A stretch of 64,000 nucleotides of DNA from JBLHZY01 sp050633265 (lineage in GTDB: Bacteria > Pseudomonadota > Alphaproteobacteria > Rhodobacterales > Rhodobacteraceae): NCBI GenBank assembly GCA_050633265.1, contig JBOEGE010000004.1:124001-188000 (forward strand), in the 5' to 3' direction. Below are positions 8,844-16,735 of the stretch, piece by piece; position 1 is the first letter of the stretch; every line of letters begins with the position of its first letter. The notes below the pieces were generated by a model, which saw only the letters and a program-made list of their open reading frames with translations, was not told the origin of the DNA and made no database searches. A program made the position numbers and the translations under genes.

Positions 8844-10050
8844 GCGCCTTGGCCATCACGGCGATGGTATTGCCCCGGGCCCGATTTTTGCGCCGCTTAC
8901 GCTTCCTGGCGAAGAGGTTGAGGGCGATGTTGAGGGGGGCCGTATGGCGAGCCCGCGGATTCTGATCCCTTCGCCCAGCCGGGTTAAGGCGCCCTGTGTG
9001 CATTTCAAATCCTGTGGCGGGTGTGCGCTGCAGCACGCCTCAGACGAGTTTGTCGCGGATTGGAAGGTTGGCGTTGTGCGGTTTGCGCTTGAGGCGCAGG
9101 GGATTTCTGCGCCTTTTGAGCCGATCCAGACCTCGCCTGCGCAAAGCCGGCGCCGCGCGACATTTTCAGCGATTCGCACCAAGAAAGGCGCGATTATTGG
9201 CTTTCATGGGCGCGCCTCGGGGGCGGTTATTGCTGTTCCGGAGTGCCAATTGGTTCACCCTGAGATGATGGCGATAATGCCTGCGATTGAGGCGATTGTT
9301 GCGATTGCCGGTTCGCGCAAGGGCGAGATTAAGGCGACGGTGACCCGCGCTGAGGGGGGCTGTGAGCTTGCGATTTCGGGGGGCAAGCCGCTTGATGGGG
9401 CGTTGCGAATCACGCTTGCGAGCCTTGTCGAGCAATTCAAACTTGCGCGGCTTTCTTGGGAAGGTGAGCAGCTTGCTGAGCGGCGCGCGCCTTTGCAGCA
9501 TTTTGGCGCGGCGGCCGTAAATCCGCCTCCCGGGGCCTTTCTGCAAGCAACGCCTGAGGGCGAAGCAGCGCTTTTGGCGGCTGTGACGCGGGCATTGGGC
9601 GAAAAACCGGGGCGGATCGTTGATCTTTTCGCTGGTTGCGGGACATTTGCTTTGCCTCTTGCGGTGCGTTCTGAGGTTCATGCTGTTGAAACAGAAGCGG
9701 AAATGTTGGCGGCTTTGGATCATGGTTGGCGCTTTGCCAAGGGTTTGAAGAAGGTCACGACAGAGGCGCGCGATTTGTTTCGCCGCCCGCTTTTGCAGGA
9801 TGAGCTGGCCAAATTTGATGGTGCGGTGATTGATCCGCCGCGCGCCGGGGCCGAGGCGCAGATCAGCGAGCTTGCCAAGAGCGGGATCAAGCGGATTGCC
9901 GCGGTTTCGTGCAATCCCGTGACCTTCGCGCGCGACGCAGCAAAGCTTATCGCGGCGGGGTATAGCCTTGATTGGGTGCAAGTGGTCGATCAATTCCGAT
10001 GGTCGCCGCATGTTGAGATCGCGGCGCAATTCACCAAGGGCGTTCGCTAA
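8827..10050 (+). CDS. TrmA/RumA-family RNA (uracil-5-)-methyltransferase
   Basis: 407 residues. C57, C63 and C66 (C-X5-C-X2-C), with a later Cys in PECQLV, should bind a [4Fe-4S] cluster as in RumA/RlmD. The SAM site VDLFAGCGTFALPL is near residues 264-277, DPPRAG near 336, and the catalytic C362 lies in AVSCNPVTFARD. It should methylate C5 of a uridine in 23S rRNA (RlmC/RlmD-like), but the site cannot be assigned from sequence alone. The start at 8827 overlaps cca by 17 bp and follows AAAGGGA. Confidence 0.92.
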   Translation: MKTTIERLGHHGDGIAPGPIFAPLTLPGEEVEGDVEGGRMASPRILIPSPSRVKAPCVHFKSCGGCALQHASDEFVADWKVGVVRFALEAQGISAPFEPIQTSPAQSRRRATFSAIRTKKGAIIGFHGRASGAVIAVPECQLVHPEMMAIMPAIEAIVAIAGSRKGEIKATVTRAEGGCELAISGGKPLDGALRITLASLVEQFKLARLSWEGEQLAERRAPLQHFGAAAVNPPPGAFLQATPEGEAALLAAVTRALGEKPGRIVDLFAGCGTFALPLAVRSEVHAVETEAEMLAALDHGWRFAKGLKKVTTEARDLFRRPLLQDELAKFDGAVIDPPRAGAEAQISELAKSGIKRIAAVSCNPVTFARDAAKLIAAGYSLDWVQVVDQFRWSPHVEIAAQFTKGVR

Positions 10051-10132
10051 AGCGTGATCGCGGGCAAAATCTTTCCCTCTTCGCGCAGAGATCAAAATTG
10101 TGTATGGCTCTGAAAAACAAATGGGCAGTTCT

Positions 10133-10627
10133 ATGTTAAAGCGGCGTTTCTTTCTATTGGGCTTGGTGGCGAGCGGGCTTGCGGCCTGCTCTTCGAAATT
10201 CAAAACCTATCGCGGCCCGCAGGTGACCCGGGTTGTCGTGCAAAAGGGGCAGCGCAAAGTCTATCTTATGAGTGGCGGCGATGTGATCCGCTCTTATGAT
10301 ATGGGCATGGGTTGGGCGCCCCAAGGCCACAAGCAATTTGAGGGCGATGGCAAAACGCCAGAGGGGCTTTATTTCATCGACCGGCGCAATCCCAACAGCA
10401 ATTATCATCTCTCTGTCGGTATTTCTTACCCCAATCGGCGCGATTACGAGAATGCGATACGCCAAGGGCGCAAGCCTGGCGGCGATATTTTCATTCACGG
10501 CGAGGGTGGCAAGCGCACATCCTCAAAGCGCGATTGGACAGCGGGCTGCATCGCGGTGAAAGACAAAGAGATCGAAGAGATTTATGCTATGGTGCGTGAG
10601 GGCACGCCGATCCATATCAACGCGTGA
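10133..10627 (+). CDS. L,D-transpeptidase (YkuD) lipoprotein
   Basis: 164 residues. A lipoprotein signal peptide ends in the lipobox LAAC (Cys near residue 21). The YkuD catalytic motif has H122-G123 and, 17 residues on, C139 in TAGCIAV. Family members cross-link peptidoglycan through meso-DAP or attach proteins to it, in the periplasm. The start at 10133 places the twin-arginine-free signal MLKRRFFLLGL at the N terminus. It faces the CAP lipoprotein gene and lies near a second, unrelated-length YkuD protein at 11342. Confidence 0.93.
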   Translation: MLKRRFFLLGLVASGLAACSSKFKTYRGPQVTRVVVQKGQRKVYLMSGGDVIRSYDMGMGWAPQGHKQFEGDGKTPEGLYFIDRRNPNSNYHLSVGISYPNRRDYENAIRQGRKPGGDIFIHGEGGKRTSSKRDWTAGCIAVKDKEIEEIYAMVREGTPIHINA

Positions 10628-10660
10628 TTGCGCGAGGTTTCGTGCGGTTCTGGGGGCGCC

Positions 10661-11176
10661 TTAGCTGCCTGTGATCAGCGTCCACCAGATTTTGCCGTTG
10701 GATTCCTGATACCAAGCAAATCCAAGGTTAATCGCTTTGGCGTCTAAGATCACGTTGCGTGTGTCGGGCAGCTCCATCCATGCCGAAAGCGTTTCAAGCT
10801 CGCTCTCATATGTTTCAGAGATGGTTTCGCCAAGCATCACACCAGAATAGCCCGTCCGGGCAACGCGATCGATCGGTGAAGAGCCATCCGAGCCGAAGTG
10901 CCAGGGGCGGTTTTGCACCGACATATCGCGGGAATGGGTTGCGGCGGCGGCGGTAAGTTTGGAATCCAGCGAGACCGCGCCAACCCCTGAGGCAGAGCGC
11001 AGCGCATTGACCGAATCAAGCATGCGCACCTGAATTTTTGAGGTATCCCGGTCGTGAATACGATAGAGACGGGGCAGAGGTTTGCCATCAGCGCCCATTT
11101 GATTGGCGGTCGGCGCGGGCGCACATGCTGTTAGCAGCGCGATCAACACCGTAAAAATCACCGTAATTCGCAACAT
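10661..11176 (-). CDS. CAP-domain (SCP/PR-1-like) lipoprotein
   Basis: 171 residues: signal peptide with lipobox LTAC, then a CAP domain. Visible CAP features are LNALRS-like VNALRSASGV, the first His in ATHSRDMS, the second His in PWHFGSDGSSP, and a C-terminal strand with WYQESNGKIWWT. The usual GEN motif reads GET here (MLGETISETY), so the conserved acidic-His surface is slightly altered. Bacterial CAP proteins are periplasmic or surface proteins of mostly unknown activity. Its position between two peptidoglycan L,D-transpeptidases suggests an envelope role. Confidence 0.88.
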   Translation of the reverse strand: MLRITVIFTVLIALLTACAPAPTANQMGADGKPLPRLYRIHDRDTSKIQVRMLDSVNALRSASGVGAVSLDSKLTAAAATHSRDMSVQNRPWHFGSDGSSPIDRVARTGYSGVMLGETISETYESELETLSAWMELPDTRNVILDAKAINLGFAWYQESNGKIWWTLITGS

Positions 11177-11341
11177 AGCCAGCCGTCCCCACTCAATATT
11201 CCGTCTAGACCTAGCGTTTTGTTGCGAAAGGATCAAACTCAACTCATCGTGAAATGGCGAATTGACGCTTCTTTGATTTGCGACTGCGGCTTTCGCGCCA
11301 TATTATAGCAGGTGAAACGTATTTTCTGATTGGAGCATCCG

Positions 11342-11947
11342 ATGTCGGATAAGTTTAACAAGCCTTTGAGCCGCCGCGGCTTCCTTTCCTCTTCGGCGCT
11401 TGCGGCCGGCGCGCTGGGCGCGATGCCTGCTTTTGCCCAGACAGAAGCCACGACCGAGGTTGAGGCGGATATTTCCGAAACGGTGCGCCGCAATATTTCG
11501 AGTTTCCGCTCGCTGGATTGGCAGCCCTATTTTGATTCGCTCAACAATGGCGCGATCCTTGTCGATATTACTTCGCGGGCGCTGCATTATTGGTCCGAAG
11601 ATCAGTCGATTTATAAGCTTTATCCAACCTCTGTTCCCGCGACCGAGGATCTAACGCGGCGCGGCAGAACATCCGTTATTCGCAAAGTTGAGGGGCCGAG
11701 CTGGTCTCCGACACCGGCGATGATCAAGCGCAATCCCGAATGGCCGCCCTTTGTTGGCCCGGGCCCGAATAATCCGCTTGGAACTCATGCGCTTTACCTG
11801 TCTTGGACCTATTATCGCATCCACGGAACCCATGACACGCGCAAAATTGGGCGGCGGTCTTCGAATGGCTGTATCGGTTTGTATAATGAGCATATCGCAG
11901 AGTTGTTCAGCATGGCCAAGAACGGCACCCAAGTGTTGCTAATTTGA
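11342..11947 (+). CDS. Tat-exported L,D-transpeptidase (YkuD family)
   Basis: 201 residues. The N terminus has a twin-arginine signal (SRRGFLSSSALAAGALG, cleavage likely after AFA), so the enzyme is exported folded. The YkuD active site is H161-G162 (YRIHGTHD) and C177 in SSNGCIGL, the full HGT...SxGC arrangement. The protein likely forms 3-3 peptidoglycan cross-links or anchors outer-membrane proteins. TTGGAG precedes the start at 11342. It is divergent from the CAP lipoprotein across about 165 bp. Confidence 0.94.
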   Translation: MSDKFNKPLSRRGFLSSSALAAGALGAMPAFAQTEATTEVEADISETVRRNISSFRSLDWQPYFDSLNNGAILVDITSRALHYWSEDQSIYKLYPTSVPATEDLTRRGRTSVIRKVEGPSWSPTPAMIKRNPEWPPFVGPGPNNPLGTHALYLSWTYYRIHGTHDTRKIGRRSSNGCIGLYNEHIAELFSMAKNGTQVLLI

Positions 11948-11989
11948 CGACATCACGCGAGGATTGCTGATTAACCGCGAATCTTGCGT

Positions 11990-12019
11990 TTGCATTTCCG
12001 TGTGTTAGCTGCATATATA
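11990..12019 (+). promoter_or_regulatory. Possible promoter of the small secreted protein gene
   Basis: TTGCAT (11990-11995) and TATATA (12014-12019) are separated by 18 bp, about 70 bp ahead of the start at 12092. Seen by eye only; the spacing and the -10 are reasonable for the housekeeping sigma factor. Confidence 0.35.
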
Positions 12020-12091
12020 TGCCTACGAGGTACAGTTCTGTTCCGGCGTTTTCCTCATTTATGGACGACCGGATTATCTGGAGGATTTAAA

Positions 12092-12277
12092 ATGAAAAAG
12101 ATCGTTGCTGCTGCTACGTTCGCGCTTGTTGGTTCCGCTGCTTTTGCTGGTGGTTACATCGAGCCTGTAATGGAAGCTCCTGTGATTGTTGAACAAGCAA
12201 GCGGTTCTTCCGCTGGTGGGTTCATCGTTCCACTGCTCATCCTGGCACTTGTTGCTGCGGCTGTTGCTAAAAAGTAA
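12092..12277 (+). CDS. Small exported protein with C-terminal hydrophobic tail
   Basis: 61 residues. A clear Sec signal peptide (cleavage after AFA, about residue 19) leaves a mature part of roughly 40 residues: a short acidic linker, then GSSAGGFIVPLLILALVAAAVAKK, of which the last 18 residues are a membrane-type helix ending in KK. I know similar small proteins from Rhodobacteraceae near hemH but no function. A strong GGAGG site and its own terminator indicate a highly expressed monocistronic gene. It resembles the tail of the small protein at 53349 (VPLL followed by Gly/Ala). Confidence 0.85.
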   Translation: MKKIVAAATFALVGSAAFAGGYIEPVMEAPVIVEQASGSSAGGFIVPLLILALVAAAVAKK

Positions 12278-12310
12278 GTTTCCGCAAGGAGCTTAGCTTT
12301 TCAAGAATTA

Positions 12311-12338
12311 AAAGGGCGGTGTTATGCACCGCCCTTTT
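12311..12338. terminator. Bidirectional intrinsic terminator between the small secreted gene and hemH
   Basis: A perfect 11-bp stem (12311-12321 with 12327-12337; AAAGGGCGGTG and its complement) encloses a 5-nt loop. T-runs follow on both strands, so it can stop the small gene (33 bp after its stop) and the convergent hemH (about 67 bp after its stop). Confidence 0.88.
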
Positions 12339-12404
12339 CACGTTTGGCCCTTAGTTTTTTGGGGTTCGCGCGGCCCGAAATGCAAGCTCTGCTCAGGCCA
12401 AGGC

Positions 12405-13466
12405 TTAGCCGAGCCAGCCCTTTAAGTTGGTGCGGATCGCCTCTGCGAGCGCTTCGATATGTGCGGGCTCATCATTCAGGCAGGGGATATAGGTGAAGTG
12501 TTCGCCGCCTGCATGCTCAAAGCTTTCGCGGATTTCCTCATTGATTTCTTCAAGCGTTTCAATGCAATCGGCGGAAAAGGCGGGCGCGATAACGGCGATG
12601 TTCTTTTTGCCCATTTCCGCCAGTTTCGCCACTTCTTCAACAGTATAGGGCTGGAGCCATTCTTCGGGGCCGAATCGAGACTGAAAAGTTGTGACGATCT
12701 GCGTATCGTCCCAGCCGAGCCGCTCTTTCAGCAGGCGCGTCGTTTTTTGGCATTGGCAGTGATAGGGATCGCCCTCCATCAGATAGCGTTTCGGGACGCC
12801 ATGATAAGAGCAGACCAGCACATCGGGTTTATGCGCGGCGGCTGCATATCCCCGCTCGACTGATTGCGCGAGGGCATCAATATAGCTGGGCTGATCGAAA
12901 TAGGGCGGGACGGTGCGCGATGCGGGCTGGTGCTTTTCTTTCATCAAGGCGCGGAAGAATTGATCGTTGGCTGTGGCGGTCGTGGCGCCTGCGTATTGCG
13001 GATAGAGCGGAAAGAAGAGGATGCGCGTGCAGCCCGCTTCGATCATTTCGCGGACCTTGGATTTGGTTGAGGGATTGCCATAGCGCATGCAGAAATCAAC
13101 CATAACATCATCGCCAAATTCGCTCGCCAGCACATCGCGCAGCGCATCTGTTTGATCGCGCGTGATGGTGAGCAGCGGGCTTTCGTTGCGCTCTTCGTTC
13201 CAGATGGTTTTGTAGGCCGCGCCGGATTTGAAGGGGCGGGTTGTAAGGATGATCCCCTGTAGGATCGGTTGCCATTTCCAGCGCGGATAGTCGATCACCC
13301 GCACATCAGAGAGGAATTCATTCAGATAGCGGCGCATGGGCCAATAGCTTGTGTCGTCCGGCGTGCCCAAATTGGCGAGCAAGATACCGGTTTTTTCGCG
13401 CGGAATCGCCGGGTGATCTTTGGGGGCATGGGCCGGGCAAGTGGCTTGGGAATTGGTTTGGCGCAT
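12405..13466 (-). CDS. hemH: Ferrochelatase
   Basis: 353 residues; inserts Fe(II) into protoporphyrin IX, the last step of protoheme synthesis, at the inner face of the cytoplasmic membrane. Diagnostic segments are LLANLGTPD near the N terminus, the metal-site His222 in CSYHGVPKRY, and the acidic ADCIETLEEI region of the active-site wall. Cys237 and Cys239 (YHCQC) match the position of cluster/lid cysteines in some alphaproteobacterial ferrochelatases. The start at 13466 is preceded by AGGACC; a longer in-frame extension reaches into the neighbouring gene and is rejected. Confidence 0.96.
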   Translation of the reverse strand: MRQTNSQATCPAHAPKDHPAIPREKTGILLANLGTPDDTSYWPMRRYLNEFLSDVRVIDYPRWKWQPILQGIILTTRPFKSGAAYKTIWNEERNESPLLTITRDQTDALRDVLASEFGDDVMVDFCMRYGNPSTKSKVREMIEAGCTRILFFPLYPQYAGATTATANDQFFRALMKEKHQPASRTVPPYFDQPSYIDALAQSVERGYAAAAHKPDVLVCSYHGVPKRYLMEGDPYHCQCQKTTRLLKERLGWDDTQIVTTFQSRFGPEEWLQPYTVEEVAKLAEMGKKNIAVIAPAFSADCIETLEEINEEIRESFEHAGGEHFTYIPCLNDEPAHIEALAEAIRTNLKGWLG

Positions 13467-13530
13467 GTTTGGGTCCTGATCTTTTGGCGTTGGGCTGATG
13501 TTCTGTTTACAGGAAATAGCCGTAAGTGGA

Positions 13531-14373
13531 TCATTTTTCATCTGTGGCATCTGGAAGCGGGGCCTCCACCGTGCCCAGCGCATCCGCAAGGCGGGTGGTG
13601 GCCGAGCCGGGGCGCAGCGGTTTTGGCTGGCTATCAGCCGGGGCCCAGCCGGTAAGGCAGATCAGCTCAAAGGTGGCGTTGATCCGGGCTTGGTCGGCGG
13701 GGAAGTTTTCGGCATAGATCTGCGCGGCGCGGGCAAAAAGCGCGCGTTTGCTGGGGGTTCTAAGGCGCGCGGCCAGAGCGTTGCCTTCGCCCATCGCCCG
13801 CAGATCGCGCATCAAAGCAAAGGCATCTTTGTAGGTCACATTGAGCGTATCCGCATCGGCAACAGGCAGGGCAAAGCCGCCGCGCTGAAGCAAGGCACCA
13901 AGATCGCGGATTTCGCCCATGGGGGCAACGCGCGGCGAAAGACCGCCGTTGATCTGGGTCTCGGCTTCGGCCAATGCGGCGCGCAATTCATGCAAGCTTT
14001 GCCCACCGGGAAAGATCGCAAGGAACAGCCCATCAGGCGCAAGAGCAAGGCGCGATTGAACAATTTGGCCGACCGGATCATCGGCCCAATGCAGCGCCAT
14101 CGCGTGAATAATCAGATCATGCGCGCCGGGCGTAAGGGCGAGGCGTTCCTCATCTTCTAGAAAGGTCGCCTCGGGCCAATGCGCGCGCCAAAAATCGGGC
14201 TGACCTGTGATGATCGCCACTGATTTAAACGTTCTGTTAACCATCATTAGGCGATCCTGAAGCTCCTCGGCGGCGCGTTCATGCAAAAAGAGCGCGGCGC
14301 GTTGGGTGCGCGCACGGTTGCGGCGCAGGGCTTGGCGATCGGTGAGCGCAGGTGTTTGGGAGGGGAGGCGCAT
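13531..14373 (-). CDS. NDUFAF5-like (BioC-type) methyltransferase-fold protein
   Basis: 280 residues. It aligns in memory with the alphaproteobacterial relatives of human NDUFAF5, a complex I assembly factor of the SAM-methyltransferase fold: NRARTQRAALFLHERAAEELQDRL, ALHWADDPVGQI, APMGEIRDLGALLQRGGFALPVAD and LTGWAPADSQPKPLRPGSA. The usual SAM motif I (DLGCG) is not present; the equivalent place reads AIITGQPDFW, so SAM binding may be lost or altered. NDUFAF5 itself hydroxylates an arginine of NDUFS7, so a non-methylating role is possible. It is divergent from comF. Confidence 0.85.
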   Translation of the reverse strand: MRLPSQTPALTDRQALRRNRARTQRAALFLHERAAEELQDRLMMVNRTFKSVAIITGQPDFWRAHWPEATFLEDEERLALTPGAHDLIIHAMALHWADDPVGQIVQSRLALAPDGLFLAIFPGGQSLHELRAALAEAETQINGGLSPRVAPMGEIRDLGALLQRGGFALPVADADTLNVTYKDAFALMRDLRAMGEGNALAARLRTPSKRALFARAAQIYAENFPADQARINATFELICLTGWAPADSQPKPLRPGSATTRLADALGTVEAPLPDATDEK

Positions 14374-14419
14374 GGTTGGTTTTGGCTTTCTGGCATGGCT
14401 TTGGCAAAGGTAGGATTGA

Positions 14420-15148
14420 ATGGCGAAAATGCAAAGCGTTCTGCGGCTTCTCTACCCGCCCCATTGTCTTGGCTGCAACTCAGTAGTCGCCGAAGAGGGC
14501 GCGCTTTGTGGCAATTGCTGGCGAGAGGCGCGCTTTCTTTCGGGTGCGCTATGTGATGCCTGTGCTGTGCCTTTGCCGGGGGATGCTGATCCGGGCGGGC
14601 ATTTGTATTGCGATCGCTGTTTGGAGGTGCCGCGCCCTTGGGATCACGGGCGCGCGGCAATGATCTATGCGGGGACGGGCCGGCGCTTGATCCTCGGGTT
14701 AAAGAATTCGGGCCGTATTGATCTTGCGGTTCCGGCAGGGAAATGGATTGCGCAGGCGGCGCGCGATATTGTTGGGCAAAGCACATTGGTTGCCCCGGTG
14801 CCAAGCCATTGGTTGCGCCGTATTCAGCGCCGCTATAGCCCCAGTGAGCTGATCGCAAATGCTGCCGCTCAGGCGCTGGGCCTTTCATGTGCGCCGGATT
14901 TATTGCTCAAGCCGCGCCGCACTCCAAAGATGGATGGGCTTAGCGCTTATGCGCGTTATGAGAATGCGCGTGGCGCTTTTGAGGCCAATCCACGCCAGCG
15001 TTTGCGCATGGCCGGGCGGCATATCCTTTTGATTGATGATGTGATGACAACGGGCGCAACTCTCAAGGAAGCAACAGAGATTTGCCTTGAGGCGGGCGCG
15101 CATAAGGTTTCGGTTGCGGTGCTTGGGCGCGTTGCGGATGAGGTCTGA
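14420..15148 (+). CDS. ComF-family double zinc ribbon / phosphoribosyltransferase protein
   Basis: 242 residues. The N terminus carries zinc-ribbon cysteines (CLGCN, CGNC, CDAC, CDRC), and the C-terminal half is a PRTase fold with the PRPP loop LLIDDVMTTGATL around D206-D207. ComF proteins assist DNA uptake in naturally competent bacteria, but in most Rhodobacterales their role is untested. The start is preceded by AGGTAGGA. It leads a compact same-strand set with grxC, a nitrilase-family gene and marR. Confidence 0.93.
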   Translation: MAKMQSVLRLLYPPHCLGCNSVVAEEGALCGNCWREARFLSGALCDACAVPLPGDADPGGHLYCDRCLEVPRPWDHGRAAMIYAGTGRRLILGLKNSGRIDLAVPAGKWIAQAARDIVGQSTLVAPVPSHWLRRIQRRYSPSELIANAAAQALGLSCAPDLLLKPRRTPKMDGLSAYARYENARGAFEANPRQRLRMAGRHILLIDDVMTTGATLKEATEICLEAGAHKVSVAVLGRVADEV

Positions 15149-15188
15149 TAGGCTATAACAAGCGCGAACAGATCAGGATTGCGCCCAA

Positions 15189-15446
15189 ATGAAGCCCGTA
15201 GAGCTCTATACGACCCCGACTTGCCCCTATTGCATAGCCGCCAAGAAGCTTTTGGCCGCCAAAGGGGTTACCTATTCGGATGTGAATGTTGCGGCGGATC
15301 CGGCCAAGCGCCAAGCGATGATGAAGCGCGCCAATGGCCGCCATACGGTTCCGCAGATCTTTATCGGTGGCGTTCATGTGGGCGGGTTTGATGATCTCAA
15401 TGCTCTGAGTCGCGCAGGCAAGCTTGACGCGCTATTGGCGGATTGA
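15189..15446 (+). CDS. grxC: Glutaredoxin 3
   Basis: 85 residues, the usual size. The dithiol active site is C12-P-Y-C15; the cis-proline motif TVPQIFI and the glutathione-contacting GGFDDL follow. It reduces disulfides and mixed glutathione disulfides in the cytosol. The gene lies between comF and a nitrilase-superfamily gene, an arrangement common in Rhodobacterales. Confidence 0.95.
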   Translation: MKPVELYTTPTCPYCIAAKKLLAAKGVTYSDVNVAADPAKRQAMMKRANGRHTVPQIFIGGVHVGGFDDLNALSRAGKLDALLAD

Positions 15447-15449
15447 TCC

Positions 15450-16295
15450 GTGATGCGGGCGGGATTGGTTCAGCTTTGCTCGGGCGATGATCCGGGTGCA
15501 AATCTGCCGCAAACGCTTGAATTTATTCGTGAATCGGCGGGCCACGGCGCGGGTTTGGTGCTTACGCCCGAGGTGACGAATTGCGTTTCTTCTGATCGGG
15601 CGCGCCAGAGTGACGTACTTGCACATGAGGCGGATGATCAGACTTTGAAAGCCTTGCAGGCCGAGGCAGAGGCGCTGGGCATTTGGCTGGTTATTGGATC
15701 ACTTGCGCTCAAAACGTCTGATCCTGATGGGCGCTTTGCCAACCGTGGTTTTGTGATTGGCCCGCGCGGGCAGATCGCGGCGCGCTATGACAAGATGCAT
15801 ATGTTTGATGTTAGCGTTTCTGAAGCCGAAACTTACCGCGAATCAAAGGGCTATCGCCCCGGCGATCAGGCGGTTATTTGTGAAACCGATCTGGGGAGGA
15901 TCGGGATGAGTATTTGTTATGATCTGCGGTTTGCTGCGCTTTATCGCGCATTGGCCAAGGCTGGCGCGCAAATCCTGACCGTGCCTGCGGCGTTTTCTCG
16001 TGTTACGGGAGCTGCCCATTGGGAGCCTCTTTTGCGCGCCCGGGCGATTGAAAACGGCGCTTATGTTTTGGCGCCTGCGCAATGCGGTGAAAATTCCAAG
16101 GGCCGCGCGACTTATGGGCATTCCATGGCTGTTTCTCCTTGGGGCGAGGTTTTGATTGATGGCGGCGAAGCACCGGGTGTTTCAATCGTTGATATTGATC
16201 TGGCCGAGGTCGCGTCTGCCCGCGCGCGTATCCCGTCTTTGCAGCATGATCGCGCCTTTTCGGGGCCTGACATCGCCGGGGAGGGTGGGGTATGA
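15450..16295 (+). CDS. Carbon-nitrogen hydrolase (Nit-type omega-amidase/deaminated-glutathione amidase)
   Basis: 281 residues. The nitrilase catalytic triad is E41 (LTPEVT), K115 (YDKMHMFD) and C156 (SICYDLRF). Sequence style matches the Nit1/Nit2 branch, which hydrolyses deaminated glutathione or alpha-ketoglutaramate; the neighbouring glutaredoxin fits a glutathione-related role. The start is either GTG 15450 or ATG 15453; no strong ribosome site is visible, so coupling to the preceding stop 3 bp away is likely. The stop overlaps the marR start (ATGA). Confidence 0.92.
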   Translation: MMRAGLVQLCSGDDPGANLPQTLEFIRESAGHGAGLVLTPEVTNCVSSDRARQSDVLAHEADDQTLKALQAEAEALGIWLVIGSLALKTSDPDGRFANRGFVIGPRGQIAARYDKMHMFDVSVSEAETYRESKGYRPGDQAVICETDLGRIGMSICYDLRFAALYRALAKAGAQILTVPAAFSRVTGAAHWEPLLRARAIENGAYVLAPAQCGENSKGRATYGHSMAVSPWGEVLIDGGEAPGVSIVDIDLAEVASARARIPSLQHDRAFSGPDIAGEGGV

Positions 16296-16735
16296 GCGCA
16301 GAGAATGATCCCCTCGCCGTCGCGCTGTTTTCCGAGATTTTTATGGCGGATCAGCTTGCCCGGAACCGGCTTTCCAAGGCTTTGCCCAAGGGGATGGAGC
16401 TGAGCCATTTTTCCGTGCTCAACAATCTTGCCCGTTCCAATGAAGAGCGCACGCCCGCACAATTGGCCAAGGCTTTTCACGTAACCCGCGGCGCGATGAC
16501 CAATACGCTTTCCAAGCTGGAATGGGCGGGCCATGTGCATGTGCGCCCCGATTGGGATGATGCGCGGCGCAAGTTTGTGTCTATTTCGCCTTCGGGGCGC
16601 GCCGCATGCGATGCTGCCCTTGCTGCGATCACGCCGATCATTGGCGAAGTGGTTGAAGCGATTGGCAGCGAAAAGGTTCGCGCCGCTTTGCCCGTTTTGC
16701 GCGAGATGCGCGAGCGGCTGGGCGAAGACGGCTAG
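16292..16735 (+). CDS. MarR-family transcriptional regulator
   Basis: 147 residues with a winged helix-turn-helix: recognition helix TRGAMTNTLSKLEWAGHV (about 67-84) and wing DWDDARRKFVSISPSGR. Members bind palindromes as dimers and respond to small ligands or oxidants. It overlaps the nitrilase gene by 4 bp, so it may regulate that cluster. Its TAG stop is shared through a CTAG palindrome with the convergent ubiG stop. Confidence 0.93.
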   Translation: MSAENDPLAVALFSEIFMADQLARNRLSKALPKGMELSHFSVLNNLARSNEERTPAQLAKAFHVTRGAMTNTLSKLEWAGHVHVRPDWDDARRKFVSISPSGRAACDAALAAITPIIGEVVEAIGSEKVRAALPVLREMRERLGEDG

